Positions 8,183 through 16,438 of a stretch of DNA of 64,000 bases are shown here, one piece after another. Made by a program: the position numbers and the translations under genes. The DNA comes from Streptomyces sp. DvalAA-43 (GTDB taxonomy: Bacteria; Actinomycetota; Actinomycetes; Streptomycetales; Streptomycetaceae), in NCBI RefSeq assembly GCF_900091725.1, contig NZ_FMBW01000091.1:62001-126000 (forward strand), in the 5' to 3' direction. How positions within the stretch are numbered: the first letter of the stretch is position 1; each line of letters opens with the position of its first letter. Below the pieces are notes generated by a model. The model was given only the letters and a program-made list of their open reading frames with translations, was not told where the DNA came from and ran no database searches.

Positions 8183-8986
8183 CTAGGAACGGCGGCGCGG
8201 CTTGCCGCGTTTGGCGGCCTTGGGGCCACCGGATCCGCTCCGCGGGTTCCTCCCGGCCGACTTGGCGCCGGATCCGCCGGTCGCCTTGCCGGTCGATCTT
8301 CCGGCCGTCCTACCGGTCGCGGGCTTGCGCCGCGCACCGTCCGAATCGGCGCTCTTGCCCTGGGCCTGGGACCTGGGGCGGCCCCTCGTGCTGTTGACGG
8401 TCCGCCCTCGGACGATTCCGATGAACTCCTCCACCAGATCGGTGGTCTCGTCCTCCAGCCAGGACAGCGCGACGCGCGATTCGGGGGCGTCCACCACCGG
8501 ACGGTAGGTGAGGTCCTTGCGGTGGTGGAGGCGGGCAAGGGACTGGGGTACGACGAGCAGACCCACTCCCGCGGCCACCAGCTCCACGGCGTCCGCCGTG
8601 GTGGCGGGCCGCTCGATGGCCGGCCGCCCCGGGCGGTGCTCCCATTCGAGGGTGTCGTCGAGGGGGTGCAGCACGATGTCATCGGCCAGCTCCGCCGCGC
8701 GGACCTCGTCGACCGCCGCCATGATGTGATCCTTCGGGATCACGACCACGGTCGTCTCGGCGTACAGGGGGATCGCGCTGAGGTCCGTCCGGTCGATCGG
8801 CAACCGTACGAGGCCGGCGTCGGCGTCACGTCCCCGCAGCACGTCGGACGCCTCGGCGGCCGGTACCCCCACGAGGGTCAGCGGGACGTCGGGCAGCCGC
8901 TCGTTCCAGATCCGCACCCACTTTCCGGGTGTCACCCCCGGGACATACGCGAGCCGGAACGAAGGGGTTTCTTCCGAGCTTGTCAC
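8183..8986 (-). CDS. LysR-type effector-binding domain protein without HTH, basic tail
   Basis: A 267-residue protein. Residues 1 to about 190 resemble the LysR substrate-binding fold (YVPGVTPGKW, GRDADAGLVRLPID, ETTVVVIPKDH, VAAGVGLLVVPQSLA), but no N-terminal helix-turn-helix precedes it. Residues from about 200 on are a low-complexity tail rich in Lys, Arg, Gly and Ser, which could bind nucleic acid. The GTG start is preceded at seven bases by TAACCT, so it may be leaderless. It diverges from the DUF5997 gene with only 58 bp between, and the pair probably shares regulation. This tailed LysR-like form recurs in streptomycetes as far as I recall; its role is unknown. Confidence 0.75.
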   Translation of the reverse strand: MTSSEETPSFRLAYVPGVTPGKWVRIWNERLPDVPLTLVGVPAAEASDVLRGRDADAGLVRLPIDRTDLSAIPLYAETTVVVIPKDHIMAAVDEVRAAELADDIVLHPLDDTLEWEHRPGRPAIERPATTADAVELVAAGVGLLVVPQSLARLHHRKDLTYRPVVDAPESRVALSWLEDETTDLVEEFIGIVRGRTVNSTRGRPRSQAQGKSADSDGARRKPATGRTAGRSTGKATGGSGAKSAGRNPRSGSGGPKAAKRGKPRRRS

Positions 8987-9044
8987 TCCGCCAGGTTACC
9001 GGCCCTGGTCAGAGGTAGCGCACATGCTCGATACCCTTGTCCCC

Positions 9045-9449
9045 ATGACGTCGCACAAGACCGCCCAGACGATGAAGCCCGCGACCGCGGCAAAGAAGCT
9101 GGGTGTGTACCTAGAGGCCACCCCCGCCGAGTTCCAGGAGGGTGTCGTCTCGCGCACCGAGCTCAACACACTGCAGGCCGATCCGCCCGAGTGGCTCCAG
9201 GAACTGCGACGCAACGGCCCGCACCCCCGGCCGGTGGTCGCCGCCAAGCTGGGCATCTCGATCTCGGGCCTCGCCCGTGGCGGGATCACCGAAGCCCTCA
9301 CGACGGAGCAGATCGACGCGCTGAAGACGGAAGCCCCCGAGTGGCTCCGGCAGGAACGTGCCACCCAGGCCGAGGTCCGGAAGGAAGCGGTGCGCATCAA
9401 GGAGAAGAGCGCGGCACGCGACGACCGGTCCGGCGACCCGCGTTCCTGA
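9045..9449 (+). CDS. DUF5997 family protein
   Basis: About 134 residues, soluble and charged. I recognise the DUF5997 pattern: MKPATAAKKLGVYLEATP, FQEGVVSRTELNTL, PPEWLQELRRNGPHPRPVVAAKLG, then a second half with a similar PEWLRQER motif. Two internal repeats of the form L-x-A/T-x-x-P-E-W-L are visible. The function of the family is unknown; it looks like a small DNA- or protein-binding helical protein. Start ATG 9045 was preferred to the in-frame ATG at 9024 because family members start at MTSHK/MKPAT-like positions and TACCCT (about 9032-9037) could be the -10 of a leaderless transcript. Confidence 0.75.
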   Translation: MTSHKTAQTMKPATAAKKLGVYLEATPAEFQEGVVSRTELNTLQADPPEWLQELRRNGPHPRPVVAAKLGISISGLARGGITEALTTEQIDALKTEAPEWLRQERATQAEVRKEAVRIKEKSAARDDRSGDPRS

Positions 9450-9533
9450 TCCGGCCCGCGCTCCGGACCGGGCCCGATTGATCCCGCCCGATCCGGACGA
9501 GAGACCACGGGGCGGGTCCGGCCCCGGCAGGCC

Positions 9534-10064
9534 CTAGCCGTCGAGGGTCACGCCCAGCATCCGCGCGTGCAGCGCGCGGACCTCCTCGGCGAGCGACGGA
9601 TCGGGGCCCGCCACCGGGATGCCGGGAGCGACGGTCCGGATGGGGAGGGCCGCGACCGGCCCCGCGTCGAAGCCCCAGCTCCGGCGCCACGCCACGAGCT
9701 GCTCGGCGCTCGACGCGTACACGATGCGGCCCAGCCCGATCCAGGCATGGGCCGCGCTGCACATCGGGCAGTGTTCGCCCGATGTGTAGACGACGCTCGT
9801 CCGCCGCTCGTGCGGGGAGAGGTTCTCGGCCGCCCAGCGCGCGATCTCGAACTCCGGGTGGCGGGTGGCGTCGCCGTCCTTGACCCTGTTGCGGTCGCGG
9901 AAGCGGACCGTACCGCTCTCGTCCACGAGGAGCGAGCCGAACGGCTCGTCACCGGCCGTGAGCGCCTCCTGTGCGAGGCCGACGCAACCACGGAGGAACT
10001 CACGGTCCTTCTCCGTGACCGTCTGCGACGCGTTCACCGCACCTCTATCACTCTCTGTGCTCAT
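9534..10064 (-). CDS. Nucleoside/nucleobase deaminase (CDA fold)
   Basis: A 176-residue zinc-dependent deaminase. Zinc ligands are His69 in the His-Pro-Glu motif (RHPEFE) with the proton-shuttling Glu71, and Cys99/Cys102 in TSGEHCPMCSAAH. Most relatives have His-Ala-Glu and Pro-Cys; here the alanine is proline and the residue before the first Cys is His. I recall the EHCPMC variant in a recognised subgroup of guanine/cytosine-type deaminases. Leaderless start: TAGCCT on the minus strand ends six bases before ATG. A cytosine-deaminase-like hydrolase and transporters lie next door, so a shared role in nucleobase-like catabolism is possible. Confidence 0.82.
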   Translation of the reverse strand: MSTESDRGAVNASQTVTEKDREFLRGCVGLAQEALTAGDEPFGSLLVDESGTVRFRDRNRVKDGDATRHPEFEIARWAAENLSPHERRTSVVYTSGEHCPMCSAAHAWIGLGRIVYASSAEQLVAWRRSWGFDAGPVAALPIRTVAPGIPVAGPDPSLAEEVRALHARMLGVTLDG

Positions 10065-10070
10065 TTCGTC

Positions 10071-10101
10071 AGGCTAACAGCCCTACGGCATTCGGTATAC
10101 C
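10071..10101. promoter_or_regulatory. Divergent promoter region with GGTATACC palindrome
   Basis: On the minus strand TAGCCT (10076-10071) lies six bases before the deaminase ATG at 10064. GGTATACC at 10094-10101 is a perfect 8-bp palindrome between the deaminase and the MFS gene. It resembles half of the TTTGGGATACC elements at 11430 and 14080 and also contains a TACCAT -10-like string for the plus strand. Confidence 0.4.
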
Positions 10102-10198
10102 ATCCAGCTCACGGTGGGTGGCATCGCCGCTGCCCTCCTCCGCATGCCGACCGGCCGCGACGGCCGGTCCGCCGACGGCGACACGGAGGCACGAGCCA

Positions 10199-11419
10199 GT
10201 GAGGAACGCCCCGGTGAACACCGCCGCGCGGGAAACGGTCTGGAACGCGCCGGGCATGCCCGCCCTGCTGCTCCTGACCGCCACGGGATTCTCGGGGTTC
10301 GCGGCACTGCTGCCCACCGCGCCGCTCTGGGCCGTGCGCGGCGGCGCCGACGCCGCCGGCGCCGGTTCGGTCAACGCGGTCCTGATGCTCTGCACCGTGG
10401 GCGCCCAGACCCTGGTGCCGACCGCGATCCGCCGCCTCGGCTGGCGGACCACCCTGGTCTGCGGGATGGTCCTGCTCGGCGTCCCCTCGCTCCCGCACCT
10501 CCTGTCGACGCAGCTCGGCGTGGTGCTGGCCCTCGCGGCCGTGCGCGGAATCGGATTCGGGGTGCTGACGGTCTGCGGCGCCACCGCCGTGGCCGAACTC
10601 GTCGAACCGGCACGGCGCGGGAAGGCGGTCGGAGCGTACGGCCTGGCCATCGCGGGGCCTCAGTTCATCCTGGTCTCGACCGCGCCCTGGGCCGCGGAGA
10701 ACCTCGGCTTCGGGGTGGTGTTCGCGCTCGGCGCGCTGCCCCTGCTCGGCGTGGTGCCCGCGCTGCGGCTCGCCCCCCGGCTGAGCGGGCACCCGGCCGG
10801 GACCGAGGGCCCGCCGCACCGAACCGCCCCGGCGGGTGGACGCGCCGCGTACCTTCCGCTGCTCCCGCCGATGCTGCTCCTGCTCGGCGTCACGACGGCC
10901 GGGGGCGCGCTGATCACCTTCGCCCCGCAGATGAGCAGCGACCCCACCGCGACCCTGGCCGGGTTGCTGCTGCTGACCGGAACGGCGGCCGTCTCCCGCT
11001 GGCGGTTCGGGGCGCTGGCCGACCGGCACGGCACCCGGCCGTTCCTCTGGCCGCTGGTAATCGTCACGGCCGTCGGGCTCGCGTCGACGGCCTGGGCGGT
11101 GACCTCGCCGGAGGCGACGGGCATGGTTCCGCTGCTGGCCGGGATGGTCCTGGTCGGGATCAGTTACGGCGGGCTCCAGAACCTGACGCTGGTGGACGCC
11201 TTCGCCGCCGTCGACCGCCGGTCCAGCGGCATCGCGAGCGCCGTGTGGAACATCGGGTTCGACGCCGGGACGGGAGTGGGCGCCCTCCTCGTCGGCTACC
11301 TCGCGACGGGTGCGTCGTTCTCCCTGGCACTCGTGGTCACGGCCGCGCTCTCCCTCGCCACACTGCCCCTCGCGCTCACACGCCGACGCCGTGCCGGGTC
11401 CGGCCGCCCGACCGGCTAA
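10199..11419 (+). CDS. MFS transporter
   Basis: About 406 residues with some twelve hydrophobic helices. The loop with GRxGxRP-type character (ALADRHGTRPF, around residue 270) and the pseudo-symmetric halves fit the major facilitator superfamily, drug/metabolite efflux or sugar-phosphate-like branch. GTG 10199 was chosen because GGAGG lies nine bases upstream (10185-10189); the longer frame from 10118 adds only a non-hydrophobic leader. It is followed 29 bp later by the cytosine-deaminase-like gene, so the two may be co-transcribed, though the hydrolase also has its own promoter. Substrate unknown. Confidence 0.8.
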   Translation: MRNAPVNTAARETVWNAPGMPALLLLTATGFSGFAALLPTAPLWAVRGGADAAGAGSVNAVLMLCTVGAQTLVPTAIRRLGWRTTLVCGMVLLGVPSLPHLLSTQLGVVLALAAVRGIGFGVLTVCGATAVAELVEPARRGKAVGAYGLAIAGPQFILVSTAPWAAENLGFGVVFALGALPLLGVVPALRLAPRLSGHPAGTEGPPHRTAPAGGRAAYLPLLPPMLLLLGVTTAGGALITFAPQMSSDPTATLAGLLLLTGTAAVSRWRFGALADRHGTRPFLWPLVIVTAVGLASTAWAVTSPEATGMVPLLAGMVLVGISYGGLQNLTLVDAFAAVDRRSSGIASAVWNIGFDAGTGVGALLVGYLATGASFSLALVVTAALSLATLPLALTRRRRAGSGRPTG

Positions 11420-11428
11420 CACCGGAGC

Positions 11429-11443
11429 ATTTGGGATACCGTT
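11429..11443 (+). promoter_or_regulatory. Promoter/operator TTTGGGATACCGTT of hydrolase gene
   Basis: ATTTGGGATACCGTT ends six bases before ATG 11449. TACCGT (11437-11442) fits the -10 pattern TANNNT with the ATG as transcription start, so the gene is probably leaderless and the element overlaps the -10. The same eleven bases TTTGGGATACC occur in the promoter of the MFS gene at 14042 (minus strand). Shared regulation by one factor is inferred. Confidence 0.5.
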
Positions 11444-11448
11444 AATCC

Positions 11449-12636
11449 ATGGCTCATGTGATACTGACGAACGTCCGCCCCTGGGGTGCGGCGCCCGTGG
11501 ACATCGTGATGTCCGGCGCCGAGATCCTCTCCGTAGTACCGGCCGGAACGGCGATCGGCGACGGCGACCGCCTCGACGGTGGCGGTCTCCTCGCCCTGCC
11601 CGGCTTCATCAACGCGCACGCCCACCTCGACAAGAGCTGGTGGGGCCAGCCGTGGGTCTCCTACGGCGGGGAGGCGACGACGCAGGGGCGCATCACCCAC
11701 GAACGCGCGGAGCGAGACGGGCTCGGTATCCCGAATCCGTCCTCGACCGCCGCCGTGCTGGGTGAGTTCCTCCGCCACGGCACGACGGCGGTACGCAGTC
11801 ATGTGGATGTCGACCTCGGTGTCGGGCTGCGCGGGATCGAGGTGGTCCGCGAGGCTGTGGCCGCTCTCGACGGCGCGGTCGAGGTGGAGATCGTCGCGTT
11901 CCCGCAGGACGGCGTGATGCGCCGTCCCGGCGTGCTGGACCTTCTCGACCGGGCGGCCGGGGCGGGAGCGACCAGCATCGGCGGCCTCGACCCGGCATCG
12001 ATCGACCGCGACCCCGTGGCGCAGCTCGACGGGCTCTTCGGCATCGCGGAACGGCGTGGCGTCGGGCTCGACATCCATCTGCACGACGGCGGGGATCTCG
12101 GCGCGTTCCAGATCGAGCTCATCGTCGAGCGCACGCTGGGTGCGGGGCTGCACGGCAAGGTGACGGTCTCGCACGGCTTCGCCCTGGGCGAGCTTCCGGT
12201 GAACCGGCAGCAGAGCCTGGTCGAAGCCTGTGCGGAGGCCGGTGTCTCCTGGGCGACCGTGGCTCCGGTGCGTACCGCGCCGCTGCCCTGGCGCGGCATG
12301 CGGGACCACGGTGTGCCGGTCGGCCTCGGCACCGACGGCATCCGGGACCTGTGGTCGCCGTACGGTGACGGCGACCTGTTGCGCGTCGCGCTCGGGTTCG
12401 CCCGGCTCCACGGTCTGCGCACCGATGAGGAGCTGGCCTACGCGGTGGAGCTGGCCTCGACGCGTGCGGCGGGGTTCGTGCACCGCGACGCCCACGACAT
12501 CGTCGCGGGGGCGCGGGCGGACATCGTGCTGCTGGACGCCGAGAACGTGCAGGACGCCCTCGTCCGCGCGCCGCGCCGGGACCTGGTGGTCGCCGGTGGC
12601 CGTGTGGTGGTCCGGGACGGCGAACTCCGCATCTGA
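11449..12636 (+). CDS. Cytosine-deaminase-like amidohydrolase
   Basis: A 395-residue metal-dependent hydrolase of the amidohydrolase superfamily, closest in motif order to CodA/AtzC: metal ligands HAH in FINAHAHLDKSWW (around residue 60), RSHVDVD, then HLHDGG, SHGFALG and the late Asp in GTDGIRDLWSPYGDGD. These enzymes deaminate or hydrolyse N-heterocycles such as cytosine or triazines. It begins without a leader just after the TTTGGGATACC element. The neighbouring deaminase at 9.5 kb and two MFS transporters suggest a salvage or catabolic unit for a nucleobase-like compound. The exact substrate cannot be read from the sequence. Confidence 0.82.
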   Translation: MAHVILTNVRPWGAAPVDIVMSGAEILSVVPAGTAIGDGDRLDGGGLLALPGFINAHAHLDKSWWGQPWVSYGGEATTQGRITHERAERDGLGIPNPSSTAAVLGEFLRHGTTAVRSHVDVDLGVGLRGIEVVREAVAALDGAVEVEIVAFPQDGVMRRPGVLDLLDRAAGAGATSIGGLDPASIDRDPVAQLDGLFGIAERRGVGLDIHLHDGGDLGAFQIELIVERTLGAGLHGKVTVSHGFALGELPVNRQQSLVEACAEAGVSWATVAPVRTAPLPWRGMRDHGVPVGLGTDGIRDLWSPYGDGDLLRVALGFARLHGLRTDEELAYAVELASTRAAGFVHRDAHDIVAGARADIVLLDAENVQDALVRAPRRDLVVAGGRVVVRDGELRI

Positions 12637-12656
12637 TCCCGGCCGGTGACGACAGG

Positions 12657-12691
12657 CAGGGCCGCGGCGGACGCATTCCGCCGCGGCCCTG
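12657..12691. terminator. Strong bidirectional terminator hairpin
   Basis: A perfect 15-bp stem (12657-12671 with 12677-12691, CAGGGCCGCGGCGGA against its complement) closes a five-base loop. It sits between the convergent hydrolase gene and MFS gene. There is no U-tract, as is usual in streptomycetes. Confidence 0.85.
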
Positions 12692-12749
12692 CTCATGGGC
12701 CGGGACCACGCCGTCCGGGAGTCCGTTCGCCGGGGTCGTACCCCTCGCG

Positions 12750-14042
12750 CTACGGGATGCTCGCGCCGCTGTACCTGACCAGTTGGGGTACTCGTGCCGC
12801 GAGCGTCAGCAACCCCGCGACCAGCAGGATTCCGCTGAGGAACGCGGTGGTGCCGACCCCCACCCGTTCGGCCGCCGCGCCGAGCCCCAGCGAGGCGAAG
12901 GGCATGACGCCGATGGCGAGTTCCTGGAGCCCGAGGGCCCGCCCCCGTACCTCCGGCGCGGTCGTCATCAGCAGCAGGGTGGTCTGGAGCACTCCGAACG
13001 AAGCGCTCATCAACCCGATGCATGCCATCAGCGCGAACGAGAGCGGAACCGTCCGGGACAGCGCGAACAGCGACCACAGGGCGCCCCAGGCCGCCGTGCC
13101 GAGCACGAACAGTCCGCCCTTGAACCTGAAGTCGCCGAGCATGGCGATGACGAGCGAACCGGCGAGGCCGCCCAGGCCGCCGCAGGTCAGGAGCCACCCC
13201 AGGCCCGCGGCGTCGAGCCCGAGGGCCTCCTTCGCGAACACCGGCATGAACCCCTGGTAGACCGGCCACAACAGGACGTTGGCGGCGAGCGTGACCAGCA
13301 GTACGGCCGAGGTGAGGCGGCTGGTGAGGACCGTACGGAATCCGCTGGTGAGCATCCGCAGTACGGGTTCCGGCCGGCCCGGCTCCGGCTGCCCCACGCC
13401 GCGCAGGGGCCAGAGCGCCACGAGGGACACCGCGTACCAGGTCGTCGAGATCCAGAGGGCCGCGGGCGCCCCGAAGGCGCTGATCATCGCCCCGCCGATC
13501 GCCGGACCGATCACCTGCGTCATGTTCATCGCAAGGGCGTTCAGCGCATTGGCATTGCTGAGGTTCTCCCGTCCGACGAGATCGAGGACGAGCGAGCCGC
13601 GCGCCGGCTGCGACGGGGACTGCGCCAGTCCGATGGCCAGTCCCCCGGCGACCAGCGCCCCGTACGAGACCGGGCCCGACGACGCCATGACCGCCACGAC
13701 GACCACGGCCCCCAGGGCCCACAGACAGGCGGACATGAGCAGCCGCACCCGGTCGTACCGGTCGGAGAGCACCCCGGCGAAGGGCCCCAGCAGCATGGGG
13801 GCGAGCCGTACGGCGGTGAACACGGCGAGCAGGAACTCGGACCGGGTCGTGTCGAAGACGAGCCAGCCCAGGACCAGCGTCTGCGTCCACGCGCCGCCGT
13901 AGAAGAACAGGTTGGAGATCCACAGGAGACGGAATCCCGGGCTGCTCCGCAGCGAGGACAGTGCCTGCCGGACCCCTGCCGCCGCTCGTGGCTCCCTCGG
14001 TACCGACCCCGACGACGCCTCCACCGGCTCCCGCTGCGACAA
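12750..14042 (-). CDS. MFS transporter (EntS/MdfA-like)
   Basis: A 430-residue protein with about twelve transmembrane helices. The loop GVLSDRYDRVRLLM (near residues 92-105) and the segment PSQPARGSLVLDLVGRENLSNANAL are typical of the EntS-like MFS group, which exports siderophores or drugs. No siderophore gene is near this copy. The start is TTG 14042: AGGAGGGG lies five bases upstream and an in-frame stop lies eight codons further up, so no ATG is available. It converges on the hydrolase gene, shares with it the TTTGGGATACC promoter element, and may move the same compound. Confidence 0.8.
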   Translation of the reverse strand: MSQREPVEASSGSVPREPRAAAGVRQALSSLRSSPGFRLLWISNLFFYGGAWTQTLVLGWLVFDTTRSEFLLAVFTAVRLAPMLLGPFAGVLSDRYDRVRLLMSACLWALGAVVVVAVMASSGPVSYGALVAGGLAIGLAQSPSQPARGSLVLDLVGRENLSNANALNALAMNMTQVIGPAIGGAMISAFGAPAALWISTTWYAVSLVALWPLRGVGQPEPGRPEPVLRMLTSGFRTVLTSRLTSAVLLVTLAANVLLWPVYQGFMPVFAKEALGLDAAGLGWLLTCGGLGGLAGSLVIAMLGDFRFKGGLFVLGTAAWGALWSLFALSRTVPLSFALMACIGLMSASFGVLQTTLLLMTTAPEVRGRALGLQELAIGVMPFASLGLGAAAERVGVGTTAFLSGILLVAGLLTLAARVPQLVRYSGASIP

Positions 14043-14070
14043 CGCACCCCTCCTCGTCCGACACCATCAG

Positions 14071-14086
14071 AAATGGTATCCCAAAG
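14071..14086 (-). promoter_or_regulatory. Promoter/operator CTTTGGGATACCATTT of MFS gene
   Basis: Read on the minus strand, CTTTGGGATACCATTT precedes the MFS start by about 30 bases; TACCAT is the likely -10. The element is the same as the one before the hydrolase at 11429-11443. No regulator gene that would obviously bind it lies in the block except the MarR at 16.4 kb, whose own candidate site is different. Confidence 0.5.
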
Positions 14087-14136
14087 ATATGCATCCGTTT
14101 CGCCTGGTTCGGCCGGGCGGGCGTGCGCCCACGCGC

Positions 14137-15648
14137 TCAGCGGGACGGGGGCGCCGTCGCGGAGAAGCCGTAGGCGGTCCAGTTCTCCTCGATCCGCTTG
14201 CGGACATGGTCGGGGAACGAGTGCCGGAAGGAGGCCGTGACGCCCTTGGTGACGCCCTCGAACTGCTCGGGCAGCAGACAGCTGACGACGGACTTGCCGC
14301 CGCGGCCGGTCCGCACCTCCTCAGGTGTGAGGTAGGGGACCATTGGGATACCAGGGGCCTGCGGATAGGAGTACGCGCCGGTGCCCGGGTGGTGGCGGGT
14401 CGCCATGGCCCACACCACCTGGTCGATGTCGGTGATGTCGATGTCGTTCGCCACCAGCAGGACCTTGGGCACCAGCCATCCGGTGTGGGAGCCGAAGAGG
14501 ACATCGGCCACCGCGTCGGCCAGTTCCCGCTCGCCCGTACCGCTCCGGGCCAGCCGCTCGATGTCGACGGACACCACGATCCAGCATGTCGCGGCCTCGT
14601 AGGAGCACCAGGCCATCTCGACGGGCAGACCGCTGGAGCGCAGCAGGTCCAGGCTGACCGCGGAGATCATCGTGCCCCAGATGGTGTGGTTCTCCTCCGG
14701 CGGCAGACCGGCCACACAGATCGGCAGGATGGGGTCGTCGCGGAAGGTCATCGCCTCGACGTGGAAGACCGGCTGCGGCTTGCTCTCGGCGAAGGCATAG
14801 CCGTGGTATTCCCCCATCGGCCCCTCGGGCGCGGTCTCGTCCGGACTGATGTGCCCCTCCAGGACGATCTCGGCGTTGGCCGGGACGTACAGGTCGTGCA
14901 GCTCGGTGCGGACCACCTCGACCGGGCTGCCCGCGAGGGCGCCGACGTAGCCGTCCTCGTTCACTCCGGCGGGCAGCGGCATGCCCGCGGCGGCCAGTGC
15001 CGCGGGCGGGGCGCCGAGCACCATGGCCCAGGGCGTGGGCAGGCCCTGGTCGCGCCACATGGCGTGGATCATGCCGAGGTGCTGCTGGGCCATGGCCGGA
15101 CCGACGAGAGTGGTCCGGCCGTGCAGCATGGCGCGGCTGACCGACCAGCTCGTCCACCGCCCGTCGGGGGTGCGCACCACGTGGTAGCCGTAGGTGCCGA
15201 GGTAGCGGCCGCCGTCGTGCTCGTGCAGCAGCGGGACGGGGAAGCGTTCCAGGTCGACGTCGTCACCGGTGAGGACGTTCTCCTTGCACGGCCCCGTCTC
15301 CACCACGCGTGGGGCGAGGGGTTCCGCGTGCATGGCCGCGATGAGCTTCTCCACCAGCTCACGCGGCGCGGTGTCGACGGGGAGACCGAAGTGGGCCGCG
15401 AGCCGGCCGTAGGTGTTCCCGCCTGTGCCGCTCAGGCCGGCGGGCGCGCCGAGTATGCGGAATCCCGGCTCGGATCCGGTCGGATTGCTGAACAGCGGTG
15501 CGGGGCTCCTGGTCTCGTAGACGCGCCGGGTGACGGCCGCGGCCTCCAGCACCGGGCTGACCGGCTCGCGGATGTCGACCGCGTCGCCGGTGGCCAGCAG
15601 GTTCTCGACGAAGTCGCGGAAGTTGAGCGCACTGCCTCGTTGGGTCAT
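14137..15648 (-). CDS. ubiD: UbiD-family decarboxylase, Fdc1-like
   Basis: A 503-residue prenylated-FMN-dependent decarboxylase. The N-terminal segment (EAAAVTRRVYETRSPAPLF, then FRILGAPAGLS) and the central block LPICVAGLPPEENHTIWGTM match what I remember of ferulate/phenylacrylate decarboxylase Fdc1 better than 4-hydroxybenzoate decarboxylases, and the length equals that group. The catalytic glutamates lie in PEGPMGEYHGY (around residue 280). It should remove CO2 from an aromatic or alpha,beta-unsaturated acid, using cofactor made by UbiX, encoded 13 bp upstream. No small third subunit (VdcD type) follows. The divergent MarR gene likely controls the pair. Confidence 0.87.
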   Translation of the reverse strand: MTQRGSALNFRDFVENLLATGDAVDIREPVSPVLEAAAVTRRVYETRSPAPLFSNPTGSEPGFRILGAPAGLSGTGGNTYGRLAAHFGLPVDTAPRELVEKLIAAMHAEPLAPRVVETGPCKENVLTGDDVDLERFPVPLLHEHDGGRYLGTYGYHVVRTPDGRWTSWSVSRAMLHGRTTLVGPAMAQQHLGMIHAMWRDQGLPTPWAMVLGAPPAALAAAGMPLPAGVNEDGYVGALAGSPVEVVRTELHDLYVPANAEIVLEGHISPDETAPEGPMGEYHGYAFAESKPQPVFHVEAMTFRDDPILPICVAGLPPEENHTIWGTMISAVSLDLLRSSGLPVEMAWCSYEAATCWIVVSVDIERLARSGTGERELADAVADVLFGSHTGWLVPKVLLVANDIDITDIDQVVWAMATRHHPGTGAYSYPQAPGIPMVPYLTPEEVRTGRGGKSVVSCLLPEQFEGVTKGVTASFRHSFPDHVRKRIEENWTAYGFSATAPPSR

Positions 15649-15661
15649 GGTGGAGCCTTTC

Positions 15662-16327
15662 TCAGAGGGCGGTGGGGTGTTCCGGCCGCGCCACGGGCGA
15701 GGCGGGGCGGCACGGTTCGCCGGTCGGTCCGTGGCGGTCGCGGCGTGCCGGGCGAGGGGCGGTGGCCGCCTTGAATCCCTGCCACCGCCGGGCGGTGGGC
15801 AGTTCGAGGCCGAACTGGTCGAGGACGCGCACCACGAGGTGCTCGACGATGTCGGCGATGCCGTCGGGCTGGTTGTAGAACGCCGGGACCGGCGGCATGA
15901 TCACGGCACCCATCCGCGTCAGGTCCAGCATGTTCTCCAGGTGCACGGCCGACAGGGGCGTCTCCCGGGCCACCAGGACGAGCCGGCGCCGCTCCTTGAG
16001 CATCACGTCCGCGGCCCGGCCGATCAGCCCCTCGCCCTGCCCGGTACGGATGGAGGCCAGCGTCTTCATGCTGCACGGCACGACCGCCATGCCGTCGGTC
16101 CGGAACGATCCGCTGGAGACGGGCGCCCCTTGGTCGTCCGGGCTGTGGCACACCGACGCCAGCGCTTCCACCTCGCGCAGCGTGTACGGCGTCTCCTGCG
16201 CCAGCGTGATCCGCGCCCAGCGGCTGACGACGAGATGCGTCTCGACGCCCAGCTCTCCCAGCGCTTCCAGCAGACGCACCCCGATGGGCGCGCCGGTGGC
16301 ACCTGTCATGGCGACCACGAGTTTCAT
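15662..16327 (-). CDS. ubiX: UbiX-family flavin prenyltransferase
   Basis: A 221-residue flavoprotein that attaches a dimethylallyl group to FMN to form the cofactor of UbiD enzymes. Visible signatures: the N-terminal VAMTGATGAPIGVRLLEAL nucleotide-binding loop, VVPCSMKTLASIRTG, and RLVLVARETPLSAVHLENML, all family hallmarks. The last 30 residues are a Pro/Arg-rich extension not usual for the family. Start MKLVVA (ATG 16327) has GGAAGG eight bases upstream; a longer frame to 16375 is not needed. It is the first gene of the ubiX-ubiD operon, transcribed away from the marR gene across the paired operators. Confidence 0.92.
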   Translation of the reverse strand: MKLVVAMTGATGAPIGVRLLEALGELGVETHLVVSRWARITLAQETPYTLREVEALASVCHSPDDQGAPVSSGSFRTDGMAVVPCSMKTLASIRTGQGEGLIGRAADVMLKERRRLVLVARETPLSAVHLENMLDLTRMGAVIMPPVPAFYNQPDGIADIVEHLVVRVLDQFGLELPTARRWQGFKAATAPRPARRDRHGPTGEPCRPASPVARPEHPTAL

Positions 16328-16362
16328 CGCGCCGTCCTTCCACTCACGGACGTCACGCACAG

Positions 16363-16416
16363 TTATTACGTACACGTCCTACTTCGCCTCACGGTAAAGT
16401 ACGTGTACGTCATAAT
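16363..16416. promoter_or_regulatory. Paired MarR-type operators between ubiX and marR
   Basis: TTATTACGTACACGT at 16363-16377 and ACGTGTACGTCATAAT at 16401-16416 are near-perfect inverted copies: the shared string is TTAT, one or two variable bases, then ACGTACACGT. Each core (GTACACGTAC-like) is itself almost palindromic, as expected for a winged-helix dimer. The sites flank the divergent ubiX and marR promoters, so autoregulation plus control of the decarboxylase is the natural reading. Confidence 0.65.
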
Positions 16417-16438
16417 CAACTCGCGGAGGCAGGGAGCG

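Noticed and set aside
14341..14354. A further TTGGGATACC string inside ubiD
   Set aside because: It lies in coding sequence near the 3' end of ubiD, far from any start; probably chance.
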